Positions 47,424-56,791 of a stretch of DNA of 64,000 bases are shown here, piece by piece (position 1 is the first letter of the stretch; the number at the start of each line of letters is the position of its first letter). The DNA lies in the NCBI RefSeq assembly GCF_007748175.1, contig NZ_CP037422.1:1032528-1096527 (forward strand). Reading direction: 5' to 3'. Source of the stretch: Gimesia aquarii (GTDB lineage Bacteria; Planctomycetota; Planctomycetia; Planctomycetales; Planctomycetaceae). The translations under genes and the position numbers were made by a program. Below the pieces are notes generated by a model. It was not told the DNA's origin and ran no database searches. It saw only the letters and a list, made by a program, of their open reading frames with translations.

Positions 47424-47966
47424 GTGGATGAAATCTGGAAACCAACTGCGAAAGAGTTGGAACAAGCAATTCATAAACAGACTCCCGATATCATTGAGAA
47501 GGGGTTGAAGGCACTGTTTGTCGGTACGAACCCCGGATTGTACTCGGCTGCAGTCGGACATCACTTTGCGCGTCCCGGCAACCGGTTCTGGCCCGCCATG
47601 TATCAAGGTCGTGTGACGGAGCGACTCTATTCACCGTTTGAAGATTACCTTCTCCCCAAACGGGGAGGTGGCCTGACGAATATTGTCAGCAGAGCATCCA
47701 AACGAGCTGACGAACTTTCCAAAACGGAACTATTCGAAGGTGCGGAAATCCTCACCGAGAAGGTCATTAAGTATCGTCCGCAAAAGGTGGTTTTCCTGGG
47801 AATCACCTCCTATCGGAAAGCCTTTCAGGAACCCAAGGCTCAACTCGGTTTACAGGAACGGACCATCGGAAACGCTTCTCTCTGGGTGCTCCCCAATCCA
47901 AGTGGCCTGAACGCGCACTACCAGCTTCCCGCACTGGGAAAGATATTTGCCGAAATGTGGCGCTAA
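47424..47966 (+). CDS. mug: G/U mismatch-specific uracil-DNA glycosylase
   Basis: About 180 residues. The Mug motifs are intact: GTNPGLYSAAVGHHFARPGN (catalytic Asn in the first part) followed by RFWPAM, and LPNPSGLNAHY near the end. It excises uracil or thymine from G:U and G:T pairs. The start is uncertain: GTG at 47424 has a GGAG site 10 bases upstream, while TTG codons at 47418 and 47388 are in frame. Expression with the aminotransferase upstream is likely since the gap is short. Confidence 0.9.
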   Translation: MDEIWKPTAKELEQAIHKQTPDIIEKGLKALFVGTNPGLYSAAVGHHFARPGNRFWPAMYQGRVTERLYSPFEDYLLPKRGGGLTNIVSRASKRADELSKTELFEGAEILTEKVIKYRPQKVVFLGITSYRKAFQEPKAQLGLQERTIGNASLWVLPNPSGLNAHYQLPALGKIFAEMWR

Positions 47967-48152
47967 GCACTCTTCCCATTCTCCCTATTTTACAAAATAA
48001 AGGCTCTTTTCTCAGGCTGGCTTTCATTCGGGCTGAATTGATTTAATCCCTCCCATTTCTTTCGACGATAAAAATCTATATCCGATCAGAGAAACTGCGC
48101 AATCAATGTCAGCTATTCTACTTGTACTCATTTAGGAAATACGTCATTCCCC

Positions 48153-48677
48153 ATGCCAGCTTTTATCACGCAACGAAATTGGCGTCGATTGATATTGCTG
48201 TTGCTGTGTACTGCCATGATCAGTCTGCAAGGCTGTCTCGTCCGTCGAGAACGGTATAGCCTGGCCAGTATGTGGGCCGATTATAATACGTTGCGTGCGC
48301 CTGCCATCTTTTTGCAAAAACAAGAACATATGCCTTACAAAGCAAGGCAGGTTTCTTATTTCCACTGGCAATATGGAGTGACTCCGGGACGTGATGTGAA
48401 ATATTCGCGACCCGATCTGGTTGGCGGATTACAAGGAGCTGGTGCGGCTCCTTATGAAGCTGTAGTGAATGTCGGCGCGACAGAAAATGAGCATACACCG
48501 CCGAATGAACCGACACCGAGTGTCATCCCAAACGGCGCAATGACCATCCCCTATCATGGGAAAGTAAGCCCCCCTGTGACACCGAAGAAACCGTATCCCC
48601 AATCCATTCCACCTTCACCAGAACCACCGCCTGCTGCGGGAACAACAGCGCCTCCCCCTGTGCCACCTGCTCCTTAA
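48153..48677 (+). CDS. Lipoprotein with proline-rich C terminus
   Basis: 174 residues. The signal peptide ends in a lipobox, SLQGC, so lipid anchoring is expected. The mature part is about 90 residues with no recognised domain, then a Pro-rich tail (PSPEPPPAAG, APPPVPPAP), as found in surface or wall-spanning planctomycete lipoproteins. Function unknown. Confidence 0.72.
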   Translation: MPAFITQRNWRRLILLLLCTAMISLQGCLVRRERYSLASMWADYNTLRAPAIFLQKQEHMPYKARQVSYFHWQYGVTPGRDVKYSRPDLVGGLQGAGAAPYEAVVNVGATENEHTPPNEPTPSVIPNGAMTIPYHGKVSPPVTPKKPYPQSIPPSPEPPPAAGTTAPPPVPPAP

Positions 48678-48988
48678 TATCTGAACGATCCTGAAACGCA
48701 ATTAAGAATCTACCATACAGGGGCGGTTGTTGTATTTTCAGAGATTATCGTTCGAAAGGATTTTGTTCATAAACAAGGGTGGGCTCGAATGAAATTCGGG
48801 CCGAGCACAGAGAGCAGGAGGTTGAGAATTCACTTTTCAACTCAGCGCATACTTGCTACCTGTGTTTTCAAGCTCAGAACGGCATGCTGTTTCTTAATAG
48901 ATCATATTCACTACAACCTCCTGTTGTCTGACGACAATTCCGAATTGCATTCGGAACCACCCGATCTATGAAAGTTTTTCAAAGCGAA
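48678..48988. other. Intergenic region, nothing recognised
   Basis: Between convergent genes. A short frame at 48789-48971 has no protein texture. Confidence 0.4.
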
Positions 48989-50104
48989 TTACTTGCGAAT
49001 CGCAGATGAAACCTTCGGTACAAAAACCGTAATCCAGATAAAGGGTTGTCCCCGTTCATCGATCACCAGCTTGCGCGTGAGTCCATCGCGGCCGATGGCG
49101 TTACGAATCAGAATGCCCCAGGTCGTTCGTTTTTTCGAAATGTTGACTTTGACCTGGTCCAGATCGACTCCTTTTTGCTGGACTGCATACTCATCGACAA
49201 TCATCGGGATGCCTGAGGCTTTAGACGCCGCCAGCAAAACGTCTCTTAGTGGAACGTTCGTTAGTTCCACAGGAATCAATTGAAAGAAACGTGGTGCCGT
49301 TTTCTGACGGGACTCTTTCAATTCCCAGCCGATAGGCCACGCGCTGGATACCGATCCTATCGGAGTCACAACCAGTTCCAGGGAACCCGAGGGAGTACGT
49401 GAGGGATAAAATTCCAATCCGTACTGCTTCAATAAAATTGCGAGCACGGTTCCTTTCGCCAGCTTTCCGAGATCGGGAATGACTTTGAGATCTTGATATT
49501 TTTCTGATACCCGTTTTTCCGCATCGATGTTCATTCTCACAAGAAGTGTTTTAGGAAAATCAAGTTTGCTGATCGCTTCTTTCAGAGACATTCCCTGCAC
49601 ATTAACGGGAGCTGGCTCGGAGAGTTCGGCAAAGACGGTTCGAAACTGGTCAGCTGATAAACCCCAGAGGGGTTTACTGTCGGGTGAACCTTGAGCGCCA
49701 TAAGTTTTGAGTTCGTTCAGCCACTCCTTGAGTTTCCCCACATCTTTGCGTGCGAACTTGTGTCCTGGAAATTGAACCTCACCCCTCCGATCTAATATGC
49801 CAATCAGGCGGACTTCACGAAACGTGCCCCGTACATTTTGTTCAATCTCGGGCTTGTCATCGCCCGAAGAACGCCGGGTCTGAATGGAAATATTCAAATC
49901 ACGAAAGATCCGCCCCCACTCCTGAGCAAACAAAGCCGAACTTGTATTTTCCATGAGCAATGTGACCGAAACGGAAGTTTTGATCGGAGCTCCCTGAGGT
50001 TTCGTTGATTTCGGAATCGAGAGCTGTGCCTGCAAACAATGATTTTCCTGTAGCAGCAGTGCTAATATCAGACAAACACCGATCGTTCCGGAAAATCGTT
50101 TCAT
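48989..50104 (-). CDS. Secreted protein with secretin-like N domain
   Basis: 371 residues from ATG 50104. Signal peptide about 1-26. The C-terminal third has the beta-alpha-beta pattern seen in secretin/STN domains: VPLRDVLLAASKASGIPMIV, then KVNISKKRTTWGILIRNAIG and RGQPFIWITVFVPK. An earlier copy of the same pattern (SLKEAISKLDFPKTLLVRMN) is likely. This fits envelope proteins that dock with secretion or pilus systems. Function unknown. Confidence 0.72.
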   Translation of the reverse strand: MKRFSGTIGVCLILALLLQENHCLQAQLSIPKSTKPQGAPIKTSVSVTLLMENTSSALFAQEWGRIFRDLNISIQTRRSSGDDKPEIEQNVRGTFREVRLIGILDRRGEVQFPGHKFARKDVGKLKEWLNELKTYGAQGSPDSKPLWGLSADQFRTVFAELSEPAPVNVQGMSLKEAISKLDFPKTLLVRMNIDAEKRVSEKYQDLKVIPDLGKLAKGTVLAILLKQYGLEFYPSRTPSGSLELVVTPIGSVSSAWPIGWELKESRQKTAPRFFQLIPVELTNVPLRDVLLAASKASGIPMIVDEYAVQQKGVDLDQVKVNISKKRTTWGILIRNAIGRDGLTRKLVIDERGQPFIWITVFVPKVSSAIRK

Positions 50105-50251
50105 GTGAATTTCAACCTGAGTATTAAAAGACTTTAGTAAAGGCACGCTCTTTCTTTCGAACTCTATTGTAGTGGCTCAGGCAGGATCGAGTAAGAACAA
50201 TTTTAGAGATGTTGGATAGGAAAGAGGCTATAACTAAGCCCCTTGTGTGTA

Positions 50252-52687
50252 TTATTTAAGTCCCACATTCACAAAATGTGGCGTTGACCAGGCAAGATGT
50301 CCATGGGCGGCCATCAGGTTTCCGGGCAGAACGGGGGCATCTTTCGATTGCACAATTCGCCAGTAGAACCAGTGTCTGCCAGGAGGTAAATCTGTCAAAC
50401 GATACTCAGTGCTGAATTCTTTTGCTCCCGTTCCTGTGAATGTTTTGATCTCCTTGCCATTGTGAATCAACATGGCTGAAACAATGGGACGTGTGCCGAT
50501 TGCTTGCAGAGCTAGATTGATCGTACCATCTTGCGCTGTGATTTCCTCACCCATCAAGGCACCATTGGCGCGAGTATCGACAAAGAACTGAGCACCGTTT
50601 GTGGCAAAGCAGCAGCGTTTTTTTAAGGCGTCGAGAATCGATTCCGCCGTTAACTCTTCGGCGTAGATTCCCGTCAAGGCACCACTCAATCCGGGAGCGC
50701 GACGATGAGAATCCCCACAGGCCACAAACGCCAGGTTTCCGCCGCGATTGAGGACGCCATGAAACAGTTTCGGAACACGGGCGATGTAATTACTCCAGCC
50801 CGAGGTTAATTCCATGCCCACTTCAACGGGATGTCCCGATGGTTTGAAGGCCGGGTGTTGCGTTAAGGTAATACCACCCGTCTTTTGAACGGCTGTGTTC
50901 AATTGGCTGATGTCATTTTCCACTTCAACAAACCGCACCACGGGGCCTCCCGTGGAAGGGTAAACGACGCTGCGATGGTTGGGGTAGGAACGGTTTTTAT
51001 AAGGATGCGTCCAGTTGCCAGGATCAGCGGCTTTCGCCGTTTTGACGCCGGGAATGCGGGACGTCCATTCATAGCCGGGCAGTGAAAGGAACTTCTGTTC
51101 TTGCGTAAACGCATTCGCGAAGAAGTTACCCAGTTCGTATTCGTATTGTGTTAACGGGACGATGTAGTAATCGTTATTCGTAAAAACAACCACATCCAAA
51201 GCGGCCCGGTCTCGGGCGTAAACGTTCAACTCATCGGGTTCCCCCTCGGCATCGGACGAAAGATTATTATGACAATGCATGTCTGCCCAGAACAGTTTCA
51301 AAGTTTTTCCATCGGCTTGAATCGTTCTTCGCGTGGTGACTTCCCGCTCGATGGGAAGCTCGATTGGTTGCCAGCCAGCCCATTGTTCCTGTTCAAACTT
51401 CGTTTGCTTTTTCAAATCACCGACAAGACGATGATACACACGACGTCCCCCGCCAAACACATTCGAAGCCAGCAGAGCAAATTTGTTATCGATCGCTTGT
51501 TCGGGATGTGCCAGATGATAATCAACCTTTCCCTGATACAACACAGCCGCAGGCTGTAGTATGTTCTGTTGAATGCGACGTCCCACCAGGTCTCCCCGTG
51601 GGTTGGCCGTCGATCCGCGATGGTCTGATTTTCGTTCCCATAACAGCCAGAGGTCCTCTCCGTCAGCGAGTAACATCGGAGCCGTACGTCTGCCGAGATA
51701 ACCACTTGTGGCAACCGGTTTGGGTTCGATCTGCGCCATCAAGCCTTGTGTGAGTTTTGCCGCGACACGGTTCCCCTCTGCATCTTGAATCTGTTTCCAC
51801 CCCTGTGGACCACGCTTCGCGACATGCAGTGTATGCCACTGACTGATCACCCCCGGGCCGCCCACGACATCCTGTTTTTGTAGCCAGGCGACAAACAGAC
51901 CTTGTTTTGTGGAAAGAATCGTTGGCTGTAAACCGTGCATCTCGGCTGGGGAAATTGTTTCCATCGGACCGACTTCGGGGGCGACTTTTCGCCCAACGAC
52001 ATTGTACCGCTTGTGACGATACTGATCCCAGACCACCCACACATTCGCTGACTCTTCAACAGCAATCGCGGGACGGAAGGCATCCACCGTGTCAGTCGAA
52101 ATCGTGAACGGTTTCTGCCACTCCTTCCCTTTAAGCACACGGCCTTGAATGCGAAAACGCCCGCCTTGCTTGCCGCTCCAAGCAACCATCAGTTGATCGT
52201 CGGCAATGCGGGTTGCCGTCGGTTGAATGGCATCGATCTCCGCATCGGAAACAGTGACTACTTTCTGCCCTCTACCCGCTCGATACTCGCGTGCCAAAAT
52301 TGTCCAACCAGTGGGTTGTTTCGCAGACCAGACGACCCACAGTGAATCGCCGTGCATTGAAACCACAGTCGGATGGCCATGCACGGCTCCCTGTTTACTG
52401 ACAGTTTGAATCGGTCCTAGTGTTCCGTTCGCTTCGATTTTACGCAGTAGAATTTGATCGCGGCTATTCTTGAACGCATTCCAGGCCACCCACGTGGAGC
52501 CATCGGACATCGTGACCGCAGAAGGATGAGAGTCGTAGGTTTTGCTCTCCTCGTTGATAATGACATCGTCGGCGATCTGCGAAAGGTCAACGGGAACCGA
52601 CTCTGCCCCCGGCAAGCTCTGCATGTCACACAGTAAGAGACCAAACAGAATGACAAAGGGAATGAGCGAGGAGAATTTCTTGATCAC
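50252..52687 (-). CDS. Secreted beta-propeller and PHP-like phosphoesterase
   Basis: 811 residues, GTG start, signal peptide about 1-27. The first 420 residues have repeated WVAWNAF, WVVWSAK, MVAWSGK-type strands of a seven- or eight-bladed beta-propeller. From about 470 a PHP/DUF3604-like metallohydrolase starts (ADMHCHNNLSSDAEGEPDEL), with further histidines in LTQHPAF and GDSHRRAPG. The end has Ig-like strands. This is a large extracellular enzyme of unknown substrate. Confidence 0.84.
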   Translation of the reverse strand: MIKKFSSLIPFVILFGLLLCDMQSLPGAESVPVDLSQIADDVIINEESKTYDSHPSAVTMSDGSTWVAWNAFKNSRDQILLRKIEANGTLGPIQTVSKQGAVHGHPTVVSMHGDSLWVVWSAKQPTGWTILAREYRAGRGQKVVTVSDAEIDAIQPTATRIADDQLMVAWSGKQGGRFRIQGRVLKGKEWQKPFTISTDTVDAFRPAIAVEESANVWVVWDQYRHKRYNVVGRKVAPEVGPMETISPAEMHGLQPTILSTKQGLFVAWLQKQDVVGGPGVISQWHTLHVAKRGPQGWKQIQDAEGNRVAAKLTQGLMAQIEPKPVATSGYLGRRTAPMLLADGEDLWLLWERKSDHRGSTANPRGDLVGRRIQQNILQPAAVLYQGKVDYHLAHPEQAIDNKFALLASNVFGGGRRVYHRLVGDLKKQTKFEQEQWAGWQPIELPIEREVTTRRTIQADGKTLKLFWADMHCHNNLSSDAEGEPDELNVYARDRAALDVVVFTNNDYYIVPLTQYEYELGNFFANAFTQEQKFLSLPGYEWTSRIPGVKTAKAADPGNWTHPYKNRSYPNHRSVVYPSTGGPVVRFVEVENDISQLNTAVQKTGGITLTQHPAFKPSGHPVEVGMELTSGWSNYIARVPKLFHGVLNRGGNLAFVACGDSHRRAPGLSGALTGIYAEELTAESILDALKKRCCFATNGAQFFVDTRANGALMGEEITAQDGTINLALQAIGTRPIVSAMLIHNGKEIKTFTGTGAKEFSTEYRLTDLPPGRHWFYWRIVQSKDAPVLPGNLMAAHGHLAWSTPHFVNVGLK

Positions 52688-52922
52688 GGTTGTGGTCTCT
52701 CTGTGGGAATAAGGGGAGGCTCAATGGGGCTGATTTTGACTATATTCCAGAAACGCAACGAGAATCATTGTAACATTGCAACTAGCCCTGTGTGTAGCGT
52801 GTAAATATCCTTTGAGAATCTTTTGCACTTTCCTGTTGAAGAATGTTTAACATGTTTCTCACAATACGATATGATCGGATATAAGAGATGGTTTAACGAT
52901 TCACTTACCTTGAGGACACACC

Positions 52923-53726
52923 ATGTTTCATATTCCAAAGGCACCCTGCTTTTGCTTCCTGCTCAGCTTCGCTTTGATCGCTCCTGTCGTGGGTGGAGAG
53001 ACTCCTTCTGGTTTTGAAAAAATCTTCAACGGTAAAGACCTCACCAACTGGAATGGATCAGACAAATACTGGTCTGTTCAAGACGGGGCACTCACAGGCA
53101 AAGCGGATGGCAGTTTGAAGTACAATCGTTTTATCATTTATGAAGGCCAGCCTGTTCGCAATTTTGAATTACGAGTGAAGGTCAAAGTTTCTCCCGGCGG
53201 CAACAGTGGAATTCAATATCGCAGTAAAAAGTTTCACGATCTCGGCGATACCGTGCTCACCGGTTATCAATGCGATGTGGTTTCGAATCGTCCCGAATAC
53301 AACGGCATGCTCTATGAAGAAAAAGAACGGCGGATTCTCGCCCGCACCGGGAAGAAGGTCATCATCGACACGGCGGGACAGCCCTGGGTGGTCGGCAAGC
53401 TGCTGGTCAAAACCTTCCCCGCGGGAGAGTGGCACGATTTTCGAGTTCTGGCCAAAGGCAACCACCTGCAACACTGGATCGACGGTCATCAAACAATCGA
53501 CGTGATCGACCTCGACAAAAAAGGACGCGACCTCGCCGGTCTATTGGGAGTACAAGTCCACGTGGGCCCGCCGATGACAATTCAATACAAAGATTTTTAT
53601 CTCAAACGACTACCCGATGACCTGCCCCTCATCACGGCTGAAGAAGCGCCGATTCCTAAAACCGCCGTCAAAGTCGTTCCTCAAGGGGGAGGCAGAAAAA
53701 AACGGAAACCCAAACAATCGCGTTAG
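52923..53726 (+). CDS. Secreted DUF1080 (3-keto-disaccharide hydrolase-like) protein
   Basis: 267 residues with a signal peptide (about 1-24). The DUF1080 hallmarks are GFEKIFNGKDLTNWNG, YWSVQDGALTGKADG, NFELRVKVKVSPGGNSGIQY and IQYKDFYLKRLP. This jelly-roll family includes 3-keto-disaccharide hydrolases and is strongly expanded in planctomycetes. The C-terminal tail is Lys/Arg-rich (GGGRKKRKPKQSR). It is followed by a fragment of a small unrelated gene. Confidence 0.92.
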   Translation: MFHIPKAPCFCFLLSFALIAPVVGGETPSGFEKIFNGKDLTNWNGSDKYWSVQDGALTGKADGSLKYNRFIIYEGQPVRNFELRVKVKVSPGGNSGIQYRSKKFHDLGDTVLTGYQCDVVSNRPEYNGMLYEEKERRILARTGKKVIIDTAGQPWVVGKLLVKTFPAGEWHDFRVLAKGNHLQHWIDGHQTIDVIDLDKKGRDLAGLLGVQVHVGPPMTIQYKDFYLKRLPDDLPLITAEEAPIPKTAVKVVPQGGGRKKRKPKQSR

Positions 53727-53743
53727 CAATTTCTACAGCGTAG

Positions 53744-53806
53744 GTAGAAGCGATCTTGCTGGAGATCGATTGTCTTGCAGAGACGGTTGAAGATGCTTCC
53801 GGTTAA
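53744..53806 (+). pseudogene. 3' fragment of the DUF6435-like gene
   Basis: Twenty codons, AILLEIDCLAETVEDASG, then a stop, match the last residues of the 55346-55534 product (TILQEIDRLAETVEKNSD), with the downstream sequence also alike up to the ACCACGAAA repeat in each place. The 5' end is missing. A duplicated tail plus its adjacent repeat indicates recombination at the repeat. Confidence 0.7.
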
Positions 53807-53826
53807 TTTTACTAGAACGATTTTTT

Positions 53827-53857
53827 ACTACCACGAAAAACACGAAAGACACGAAAA
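53827..53857 (+). repeat. ACCACGAAA dispersed repeat, copy 1
   Basis: ACTACCACGAAAAACACGAA continuing as AGACACGAAAA. The tract has a CACGAAA unit repeated about every 9 bases. Other copies lie at 55552, 59493 and, inverted, 61019. Confidence 0.85.
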
Positions 53858-54049
53858 CGACCTTTTCACGTTTTCGAAGTCGTTCTTAGTACAAGTGCAT
53901 TCAGACAAAACCCATATTTTAGCTCAAATCTGCAAAATTCTGCTAAGAAATAGCGTCCCGTATCGAATGACCCCCGGGAAGTGAGCCTATTTCGAACAAT
54001 CGTTATCGCCCGATCTTCCATAGACCATACACGATAGAAAGGGTTTGTA

Positions 54050-55222
54050 ATGAATCGACATCGCAATCTCGCCGTTCTGGCACTCCTGGCTACACTGACG
54101 TGGAATCATTCTCAGGCTTCGGCAGAGGTTTTCGAGAAGGAGTTGGCCGTCGATGAAACGCTTATGATTTCAAATAAGGATCTACCCAAAGGTTGGGTTG
54201 TGGCTTCTGATCCGGAGCTTGTCAAATTTGGTAACCGCTGGTGGATGTTTTTTAATTCGATTCAGCTCGACTTTGAAAAGGGCCTGCCCATTCATGTATT
54301 GGCTGCCAACCTGCCCCCCGGTGAACCGCTGAGTGCCGCCCCCTCTAAATGGACTGTGCAACCACATCCGGTGATTTCACCAGGTCCCAAAGGTTCGTGG
54401 GATGATCGCACGATTGAGACCACCAAATACGTTTTTGGATATGATGCCACAGCCAAAAAGTTTGTGGGCCGGTTGTACTATGTTGGCTGGCCGACACAGA
54501 AAAATGGACAGAAACATTATCAGATCAGTTTTGCACAATGGGACGACAAACAGAAACGCTGGGTGAAACATGGTAAGCCCGTTGCCACGGGTACCGAGCC
54601 GTGGGAAAGGATGAATAATTCCAGCTTCATCGGTGATCAATCGGTTTACTACGAAGCAGGCTCAGGAAGAGGCGGAGCGGACGGCGTCTGGCATATGTGG
54701 TATCAGGCCGTCAGCAAACCAAAGGATGGTGGTGCTTCCCTTGTGCATCTTACGAGTCAGGACGGAATCACCTGGGGAAACAAAAAAAGACTGACACATA
54801 AAGTGCCGTTTACCAATCAATTTGTAAAAACGGGGCCCTTCTCGATCGATGTACTTGTCAAGAATGGACGCTACTACTTTGCCGGGTTCCTCTACAACCA
54901 GCAGGACCTTTCCAAACAAGGACTCTGGATCACGGAATCCAGCACGCCGGACGGGAGCAAAACAGGCGACTTCACAGAATGGCATCCACTCATTTTTGAG
55001 AACAACGGTGTGAAATGGCATGACTCCGGTCTGATGAGTTCGAAATGTCATGTCACAGGCTTGTTCGCTCCGACATTACGGGAAGAGAACGGCAAAGTGT
55101 GGATGTTTTATCACGGCTATTATCGCACCGGTGAGGTGAAAGATCCGTGCAAAGACAAATCGAAGAATAGCGGAGTGATTGGCCGTGCTCTGGTGAAAGA
55201 TTTCTCTAAAATTGGACGATAA
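54050..55222 (+). CDS. Secreted five-bladed beta-propeller protein, GH43/68-like
   Basis: 390 residues with a signal peptide (about 1-24). The repeating motif of strand pairs (SDPELVKFGNRWWMFFN, GRLYYVGWPTQKNGQ, GVWHMWYQAVSKPKDG, GRYYFAGFLYNQQ, GKVWMFYHGYYRTGE) is typical of five-bladed beta-propeller glycoside-hydrolase-like proteins (GH43, GH62, GH68, GH117 group). Catalytic residues cannot be assigned by eye. It is likely a secreted glycan-degrading or sugar-binding protein. Confidence 0.75.
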   Translation: MNRHRNLAVLALLATLTWNHSQASAEVFEKELAVDETLMISNKDLPKGWVVASDPELVKFGNRWWMFFNSIQLDFEKGLPIHVLAANLPPGEPLSAAPSKWTVQPHPVISPGPKGSWDDRTIETTKYVFGYDATAKKFVGRLYYVGWPTQKNGQKHYQISFAQWDDKQKRWVKHGKPVATGTEPWERMNNSSFIGDQSVYYEAGSGRGGADGVWHMWYQAVSKPKDGGASLVHLTSQDGITWGNKKRLTHKVPFTNQFVKTGPFSIDVLVKNGRYYFAGFLYNQQDLSKQGLWITESSTPDGSKTGDFTEWHPLIFENNGVKWHDSGLMSSKCHVTGLFAPTLREENGKVWMFYHGYYRTGEVKDPCKDKSKNSGVIGRALVKDFSKIGR

Positions 55223-55345
55223 GCTTTGCGCAGAGAAACACTCGATTCACTGCATGAATCCAATAAATAAAATTGCCAACCGGAGCCGAACGACTATAGT
55301 ACTTTAGGACACCATAATCTGTACGTTTTTTAGAGGACCTGAACG

Positions 55346-55534
55346 ATGTTTGGCTGGTTTCGCGGCAATCCCAAAAAGAAATTAGAGGCCCAATACGCGA
55401 CGAAGCTGGAGCAGGCGCGTGATGCACAGCGGAATGGGAACATTCAGGGTTACGCGTCTTTGATGGCAGAAGCCGAAACGATCTTGCAGGAAATTGATCG
55501 TCTTGCAGAAACGGTTGAAAAGAATTCTGATTAA
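55346..55534 (+). CDS. Small DUF6435-like protein
   Basis: 62 residues. It starts FGWFRGNPKKKLEAQYATKL and ends ETILQEIDRLAETVEKNSD, with a helical, lysine-rich first half and an acidic end. This matches a small family (DUF6435) with the GNPxKKLExQYxxxLEEA pattern. Function unknown. A ribosome site, GAGGAC-like, lies about 7 bases before ATG. The gene is followed by an ACCACGAAA repeat, and a fragment of its 3' end recurs at 53744. Confidence 0.75.
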   Translation: MFGWFRGNPKKKLEAQYATKLEQARDAQRNGNIQGYASLMAEAETILQEIDRLAETVEKNSD

Positions 55535-55551
55535 TTCGCTACCGCTTCTTT

Positions 55552-55581
55552 ACTACCACGAAAAACACGAACGACACGAAA
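55552..55581 (+). repeat. ACCACGAAA dispersed repeat, copy 2
   Basis: ACTACCACGAAAAACACGAA then CGACACGAAA. The same unit as copy 1, located directly after the DUF6435-like gene. Confidence 0.85.
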
Positions 55582-55592
55582 TATTTGAGCTT

Positions 55593-56768
55593 TTAGTATA
55601 AGTGTTTTTTTAGGACATCGAGCGGGTAGACCGTATCGCGCCATTTGACGCCGCCGTTTTTGAGTGTGATCCAGGCTGAGCGCCAGAAAGCGAATGTGAG
55701 TGCCAGCGAGGCGTAGAGCAGGAACGGGGTGATACGAATTCCGGAACGAAACAGACTCCCCAATATGGCGTAGCTGAGATGTAAGAGGACCAGAGCTACA
55801 ACAAAGCCAGCGGTCTGAGCGATCGGAAACAAGAAGGGCATGATAAAGGGGACGAAAAACAACAGGACGTAGAGCGATGTGACTACGGAGAGACGTTTCA
55901 ACGAATAATTGAGAGAAGCGAACGCATTCTTTTCGACGCCGGTGATGACGCCCCAGGCCGAGGGTTGCCAGCGGACTTTGAGCTCTTTGATGCCCAGATA
56001 GAAATCCTGTTTGAACCGATGCTGTTTGACCAGCTTTCCGAGCTTGATGTCGTCGATCACATCGAGCCGAATGGTTTCAAAGCCTCCAATGCGAGTGTAA
56101 ACTGAGTTGCGTATGAGATTAAACGCCCCCACGCCAATATAAACGTGCTGCCATCGTGAGGGGACCAGCCAGAGATACGTGCCTGCTGCTAACAGAAAAC
56201 CAAAATACGTCACAAACGCGGATTCAATAATTCCTCCACGTGCCAGTTGGGGAATCAAACAGAGGTGATCGAGTTGCTTGTGCAGAAAGATTTGCGTGGC
56301 GTTCGTGATCGCCTGCGGATCGAAAACGATATCGCCATCGGTAAACAGCAATAAGTCCCCTTTTGCGATCTTCGCTCCCTGATGCATGGCGTGCGATTTT
56401 CCCAGCCAGTCGGACGGCAGATCTTCAATCTGGAGGACCTGCATGGAAATCTCTTCCTGCGCTGCTGCCTTCTCTGCGACACGCTCCATAATCGCGCCGG
56501 TTTCGTCTGTCGAACGATCATTGACGGCGATAATTTCGAGGCAAGGATAATTGGTGGCCAAGAGCGAGTTGAGTGTGACTTCGATGGTTTCCGCTTCGTC
56601 TTTGGCGGGTACGATCACGGAAATCAGCGGCCAGGTTTCGGGAGCTTCGGTCTGAGCGACGCAGCGGGACAAACGCTTGCGCACCATCATCACAATCGAC
56701 GGCACAAGTAACACGGACCAGAATACGACGGTAGCCCAGCCCCAGAATGTGATGAACGATGCTTGCAT
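55593..56768 (-). CDS. Family 2 glycosyltransferase, HpnB/CrtQ-like
   Basis: 391 residues. One helix at the N terminus, a GT2 catalytic domain with VIVPAKDEAETIE, VNDRSTDETG and FTDGDIVF, then a QPxRGG-type acceptor region and three to four C-terminal membrane helices. The DWLGKSHAMHQGAK segment is typical of hopanoid/carotenoid-associated glycosyltransferases (HpnB, CrtQ). It likely adds a sugar to an isoprenoid-type lipid, but the acceptor is unproven. The upstream neighbour is LhgO on the same strand, 23 bases away. Confidence 0.83.
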   Translation of the reverse strand: MQASFITFWGWATVVFWSVLLVPSIVMMVRKRLSRCVAQTEAPETWPLISVIVPAKDEAETIEVTLNSLLATNYPCLEIIAVNDRSTDETGAIMERVAEKAAAQEEISMQVLQIEDLPSDWLGKSHAMHQGAKIAKGDLLLFTDGDIVFDPQAITNATQIFLHKQLDHLCLIPQLARGGIIESAFVTYFGFLLAAGTYLWLVPSRWQHVYIGVGAFNLIRNSVYTRIGGFETIRLDVIDDIKLGKLVKQHRFKQDFYLGIKELKVRWQPSAWGVITGVEKNAFASLNYSLKRLSVVTSLYVLLFFVPFIMPFLFPIAQTAGFVVALVLLHLSYAILGSLFRSGIRITPFLLYASLALTFAFWRSAWITLKNGGVKWRDTVYPLDVLKKHLY

Positions 56769-56791
56769 CAGGCGTTGCCTTGTTCTTTGTG

